Assembly (NCBI RefSeq): GCF_002482385.1
Contig: NZ_DLFW01000002.1
Coordinates: 301,514-365,513, forward strand
DNA: 64,000 bases
DNA from: Dysgonomonas sp. UBA7710
GTDB lineage: Bacteria > Bacteroidota > Bacteroidia > Bacteroidales > Dysgonomonadaceae
Reading direction: 5' to 3'
In this document: one piece after another, positions 60,853 through 64,000 of the stretch
How positions within the stretch are numbered: the stretch's first letter is position 1
How the letters are laid out: each line of letters starts with the position of its first letter
Made by a program: the position numbers and the translations under genes
Notes under the pieces: model-generated
What the model was told of the DNA's origin: nothing
The model's database searches: none
Seen by the model: only the letters and a program-made list of their open reading frames with translations

Positions 60853-61080
60853 TTAAAAGGTAACAGAAGTAACAGTTTTTACAGTGAACAGTTAGCAGTC
60901 ATCAGTTAACAACTTGTATCTTGTTTACTCATCTACTCGTATCTCTTATAGCTATCAACTTATTACTTGTTAAAAGGTAACAAAGGTAACACTATTTGCA
61001 GTCAACAGTCATCAGTTATCAATCAACAACAGGTAAGATGTGAAACCTTTGCGCCTTAGCGTCTTTGCGTGAAACAAAAC
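60853..61080 (-). repeat. Composite dispersed repeat, copy B
   Basis: Reverse complement of 8786-9003 in module order. Differences are mostly single bases plus one extra 7-base word in the first ACTG block (four words against three) and an extra TAAACAAG-like word in the middle. Clear shared anchors include CGCAAAGAC, CTAAGGCGCAAAG, CATCTTACC, GTTACCTTTGTTAC, GATACAAGTTGT and AACTGATGACTGCTAACTGT. Confidence 0.8.
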
Positions 61081-61174
61081 AGGGCGCTAGCCAACCCGTA
61101 ACTCGTAACTGTTAAAAAAATACAAAAGTTACGCTTTTTCCACTATTTTTTATCTGTTACTTTTTTCCTCTCTG

Positions 61175-61206
61175 TAAGTCCCCCTTGGGGGATTGAGGGG
61201 GCTAAT
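61175..61206. repeat. GC-rich palindromic dispersed repeat (single element)
   Basis: AAGTCCCCCTTGGGGGATTG and onward into AGGGGGCTAAT. Nearly identical to 41693-41720 and related to 24031-24060. Confidence 0.82.
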
Positions 61207-61226
61207 TATTCTTCAAAGAACTATCA

Positions 61227-61256
61227 GCTAATAGCTAACGGCTATCGGCTAATAAT
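61227..61256. repeat. GCTAA-type heptamer array
   Basis: Four words in 7-base register: GCTAATA, GCTAACG, GCTATCG, GCTAATA. Same family as the arrays at 28430, 44454 and 46446. Confidence 0.8.
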
Positions 61257-61279
61257 ATAGATAAAGTTTCCAATTTAAC

Positions 61280-63961
61280 TTATATGCTACATTCAAATTT
61301 ATATTCACCCGAACCTGCCGATTGTATCTTCCCGTCAGGTAAAACTATGGTGGCCCTGATATTTACAGGGACAAGTACAGTCAGGTAAAACTTGCCGTCC
61401 TTCCGTTCCCATTCTACTTTAATATCGCCATAAAGGGTTTTATGCCCTGCTTTTACCCATGTCAGATCGCCGACAGGCTGAGGTTGTACGGTAAATTCCT
61501 GAAAGCCCGGAGTCGCCGGCTCTATCCCTGCCAGACTGCGGAAAAACCATTCATCTATCTGTCCCATCATAAAATGGTTCCATGACGCGCCTTTGCGCGG
61601 GTCCCATTGTTCGGTCAGCGTGGTCACTCCGTATTTTATCTGGAAGCCATATCCGGGAGCATCATAATGGTTGTTCATAAGGTACATCAGCTCATTTTCT
61701 CCGTTAAGGGCCAAGGCCTGAAACAAATAACGGTTGCCTACATCGCCGGTTGTCAGGCGGTTTCCTCTTTGAGCAATATCTTTTTTCAGGTTGTTCATTA
61801 CAGCCTGCTTATTTGCCGGCTCTACCAGATCCATAAATATGGCTACGGCATTACAAAACTGGCTGCCCGAACCATATTGTTTAGTATCCTTGTTGAAGAA
61901 CTTGTTATTGAAAGCATTCCTTATCTCACTTGCCAGAGAACCGTATTTCTTTTCATCAGAACTGTTTCCTGTTAGCTTCGCAATTTCTGTAAACAAATGA
62001 GTCACATAGAAATAATGCGCTGTCGCGGAAACCTCTACAGGGCTGTTTTTAGAGAATCCGGCGCGGTGCTCGCCATAATCGTACCAGTCGCCCAGTCCGT
62101 GGGAAACAATATGGTTTGCCGACATGGACGTCAGATAATCTACATAACGTTTCATCACATTATAATACTTGCTAAGTATGCTTATGTCCCCGTAAAATTG
62201 ATAATACATCCATGGCATAATAACCGAAGCGCCTCCCCATTCCGGAGAATCGCGGAATACTTCCAGGCCGTCGCCGAATACTACATATTCGGGTACAATA
62301 TTCGGTATCAGTCCGTTCGATTGCTGCCCGTCTTCCATATCCTGCATCACCTTGTTGAACATTTGGGTGAGGTTCCAGTTATAGAGCAGTCCGGGGCCAT
62401 TTAAATGGGTTTCTTCCAGCCAGCCTAATTTTTCGCGATGGGGACAATCCGTGAATACAGCCTGCATATTACTCTTTACCGCGTTTTTTATCAGAACATG
62501 CGCCTTGTTGAATATCTCATTCGATGATTGAAAATAGCCGTTTTCTTCGACGGAATTGTAAATAAAGTGGGACTTTATGTCGGTGACAGTCGGTTTATCG
62601 TCACTGTAAGACAATATATTTGCCCCGTCTACCTGTATATATTGATATCCATAGTAGGAGAACTCAGGATGCCAGTTCTCTTCACCATCTCCTTTCAGCG
62701 TGTAGTAATAGGTATGGGGACCGCCCGATTGCTTTTGGGAAACAAGGCCTGTTTCTTCATTCAGTAGTTCGCCGACCGTTAATTTTACCGTTTGTCCGGC
62801 CTTTCCTTTAACTTTGATGGACGGATAACCCGAAAGATTTTGCCCCATATCCAGTACATAGCTTGAATCTATTCTGGTCATTTTTACCGCGCTATATTCT
62901 TTCATCCTGCGGACATTAGTGACTTGTTGCGCTCTTAATGTGCCTTTAGGAGCTTCCTGTAAAACCACCGGTTTCCATGTCCTGTCATCGAATCCCTTTT
63001 TGTTCCACCCTTTTTGTTCCAGTCGGGCATCATAGTCCTCGCCGCCATATATATCGTTGAAAGTGATGGGGCTTAACGAATATTTCCATGTTTCGTCAGA
63101 TAAAATTATATCTTCCGAGCCGTCACTGTAATATACATGCATTTTTAGGAACAGGGTAGGAGGGCCGAACGATATCCACAATTTACGGTAGCGGTTGCCT
63201 ACCGCATTATAAAAGCCATTACCTAGTGTGATGCCGATAGCATTTTCACCGGAAAGCAAAAGAGAATCTACCTGATAGGTATTATAATAAACCGTTCTGT
63301 CATAATCGCTCCATACAGGGGTGAATATATCTTTGCTCACACGTTTACCATTCAGATAAAGATTGTAATGTCCAAGCCCTGATACATGAACGATGGCTCT
63401 TTCTACTTTTTTATATGAATTGAAAGTCTTCCGCAGATTGATACTTCGTAAAGCCAACGTATCTATCTTGTCATACATCTCTTTATATTCAGGTTTTTTG
63501 AAAGAAGGCCCGTGAAGGTCGCGGCGACCGATCGGTAAGTTTGCTTTGGCCCGGCTGATAGCGCCTATCCATTGTATTTCAGATGAGGAGAATGCAGGGG
63601 CTGTTTCGAAAAATGAAGATTTACTTTCAGTCATCTTCCCGTTCTTATCCCACACTTTCACATTCCATATATAACGGGTATCGCTTTCCGGTTTTTTGCC
63701 TTTATATGGAACCAGTTGGCTCTGGTTCGATTTCACCTTTCCCGAGTCCCATACTTTATTACTGCCGTTCATCACTGTAATTTGATATGCAGTCTGGCAG
63801 TCACCCTTTTCGCCGGAAGTCAGCAGCCACCCGAACCGCGGACTATCGGTATCTATAGCCAAAGGCGCCTGCTGCATCTCTACGGTGAGGTTTGAAATGC
63901 CGATTGAAAAAATATTTAAACAAATGAGTAAGGCTACTATGTTTACAGTCAGTCTTTTCAT
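61280..63961 (-). CDS. GH78-family alpha-L-rhamnosidase (secreted)
   Basis: 893 residues, signal-like N-terminus (about 1-20). The N-terminal fibronectin-like region starts SNLTVEMQQAPLAIDTDSPR and contains AYQITVMNGS; a carbohydrate-binding beta-sandwich follows (HYNLYLNGKRVSKDIFTPVW). The (alpha/alpha)6 catalytic domain (about 460-800) has TDCPHREKLGWLEETHLNG, in which the Glu after GWL is the expected acid region, then GLGDWYDYGEHR, and GASWNHFMMGQIDEWF near the end. It releases terminal alpha-L-rhamnose from glycans such as pectin side chains. It is likely the first enzyme gene of the minus-strand unit. Confidence 0.94.
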   Translation of the reverse strand: MKRLTVNIVALLICLNIFSIGISNLTVEMQQAPLAIDTDSPRFGWLLTSGEKGDCQTAYQITVMNGSNKVWDSGKVKSNQSQLVPYKGKKPESDTRYIWNVKVWDKNGKMTESKSSFFETAPAFSSSEIQWIGAISRAKANLPIGRRDLHGPSFKKPEYKEMYDKIDTLALRSINLRKTFNSYKKVERAIVHVSGLGHYNLYLNGKRVSKDIFTPVWSDYDRTVYYNTYQVDSLLLSGENAIGITLGNGFYNAVGNRYRKLWISFGPPTLFLKMHVYYSDGSEDIILSDETWKYSLSPITFNDIYGGEDYDARLEQKGWNKKGFDDRTWKPVVLQEAPKGTLRAQQVTNVRRMKEYSAVKMTRIDSSYVLDMGQNLSGYPSIKVKGKAGQTVKLTVGELLNEETGLVSQKQSGGPHTYYYTLKGDGEENWHPEFSYYGYQYIQVDGANILSYSDDKPTVTDIKSHFIYNSVEENGYFQSSNEIFNKAHVLIKNAVKSNMQAVFTDCPHREKLGWLEETHLNGPGLLYNWNLTQMFNKVMQDMEDGQQSNGLIPNIVPEYVVFGDGLEVFRDSPEWGGASVIMPWMYYQFYGDISILSKYYNVMKRYVDYLTSMSANHIVSHGLGDWYDYGEHRAGFSKNSPVEVSATAHYFYVTHLFTEIAKLTGNSSDEKKYGSLASEIRNAFNNKFFNKDTKQYGSGSQFCNAVAIFMDLVEPANKQAVMNNLKKDIAQRGNRLTTGDVGNRYLFQALALNGENELMYLMNNHYDAPGYGFQIKYGVTTLTEQWDPRKGASWNHFMMGQIDEWFFRSLAGIEPATPGFQEFTVQPQPVGDLTWVKAGHKTLYGDIKVEWERKDGKFYLTVLVPVNIRATIVLPDGKIQSAGSGEYKFECSI

Positions 63962-63970
63962 ATATATGAT

Positions 63971-63994
63971 ATTTCAAGATTTCAAGATTTCAGG
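63971..63994. repeat. Octamer tandem repeat upstream of the rhamnosidase gene
   Basis: Three words in 8-base register: ATTTCAAG twice and ATTTCAGG. They lie 10 bases above the rhamnosidase start codon and possibly continue beyond the window end. Confidence 0.7.
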
Positions 63995-64000
63995 TCTCAA

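Larger units (their letters stand above)
60792..61279. other. Repeat-filled intergenic region (esterase / rhamnosidase)
   Basis: 488 bases without a credible gene. Contents in order: composite repeat copy B (60853-61080), heptamer words CCCGTAA/CTCGTAA/CTGTTAA (about 61099-61119), a GC-rich palindromic element (61175-61206) and a GCTAA-type heptamer array (61227-61256). All main repeat families of the window meet here. Confidence 0.8.

Overview
The window is a chromosomal segment of an AT-rich member of the Bacteroidota, most likely order Bacteroidales and close to Dysgonomonas. Three things support this: promoters of the form TTTG-N19/20-TAnnTTTG, a SusC/SusD pair next to glycoside hydrolases, and many Bacteroidota-specific families (DUF3078, DUF4468, DUF2851, DUF3857, DUF5703). 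A complete 14-gene nuo operon that includes nuoE, nuoF and nuoG points to a facultative or respiring relative rather than a strict gut Bacteroides. The genus is an inference.

Layout. 1-5.6 kb: the end of a LysM protein, secreted DUF3078 and DUF4468 proteins, an SDR oxidoreductase, trmD, and an ECF sigma factor with a membrane anti-sigma/TonB-like partner. 5.7-14.2 kb: housekeeping genes, namely a small winged-helix protein, a ZapB-like/ZapA pair, RNase Y, a D-lactate dehydrogenase, an N-acetylmuramoyl-L-alanine amidase, an MlaD-like protein and dnaA. 14.2-27.3 kb: two DUF3857/transglutaminase paralogues (one degenerate), a GNAT, an RRM RNA-binding protein, ribF, a HAD phosphatase, recO, a membrane MutS-like ATPase, DUF2851, a hydrolase-like protein and a DUF1080 protein. 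27.3-35.6 kb: lpxB, surE, an unusual small Rnf-type cluster (frameshifted membrane protein, apbE, rnfC, rnfD), a small secreted protein and alkaline phosphatase. 36-49.4 kb: nuoA-N on the minus strand. 49.9-64 kb: susC/susD, a P1B copper ATPase, and a minus-strand hydrolase set (a DUF5703 enzyme broken by an amber codon, a sialate O-acetylesterase, a GH78 alpha-L-rhamnosidase). The last group looks like part of a polysaccharide utilisation locus for a rhamnose-rich, acetylated glycan and probably continues past the window end.

The most unusual feature is not a gene. Many intergenic gaps hold degenerate tandem arrays with a strict 7- or 8-base period (for example GCTAATA-, NCAGTNA- and GTAGACGA-type words), often as inverted pairs that could form long hairpins. 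Several sit inside operons: four of the five wide gaps of the nuo operon carry such arrays or GC-rich palindromic repeats, and one array runs into the coding end of nuoF. A composite repeat of about 220 bp built from these words occurs twice, near 8.8-9.0 kb and inverted near 60.9-61.1 kb, and the copies differ by one 7-base unit. A second dispersed family (CCCCCTT/GGGGGA palindromes) sits at 24.0, 41.6 and 61.2 kb.

Two genes are broken: an in-frame TAG in the DUF5703 hydrolase gene and a one-base frameshift in the gene upstream of apbE. No tRNA, rRNA, CRISPR array, transposase or phage gene was seen.
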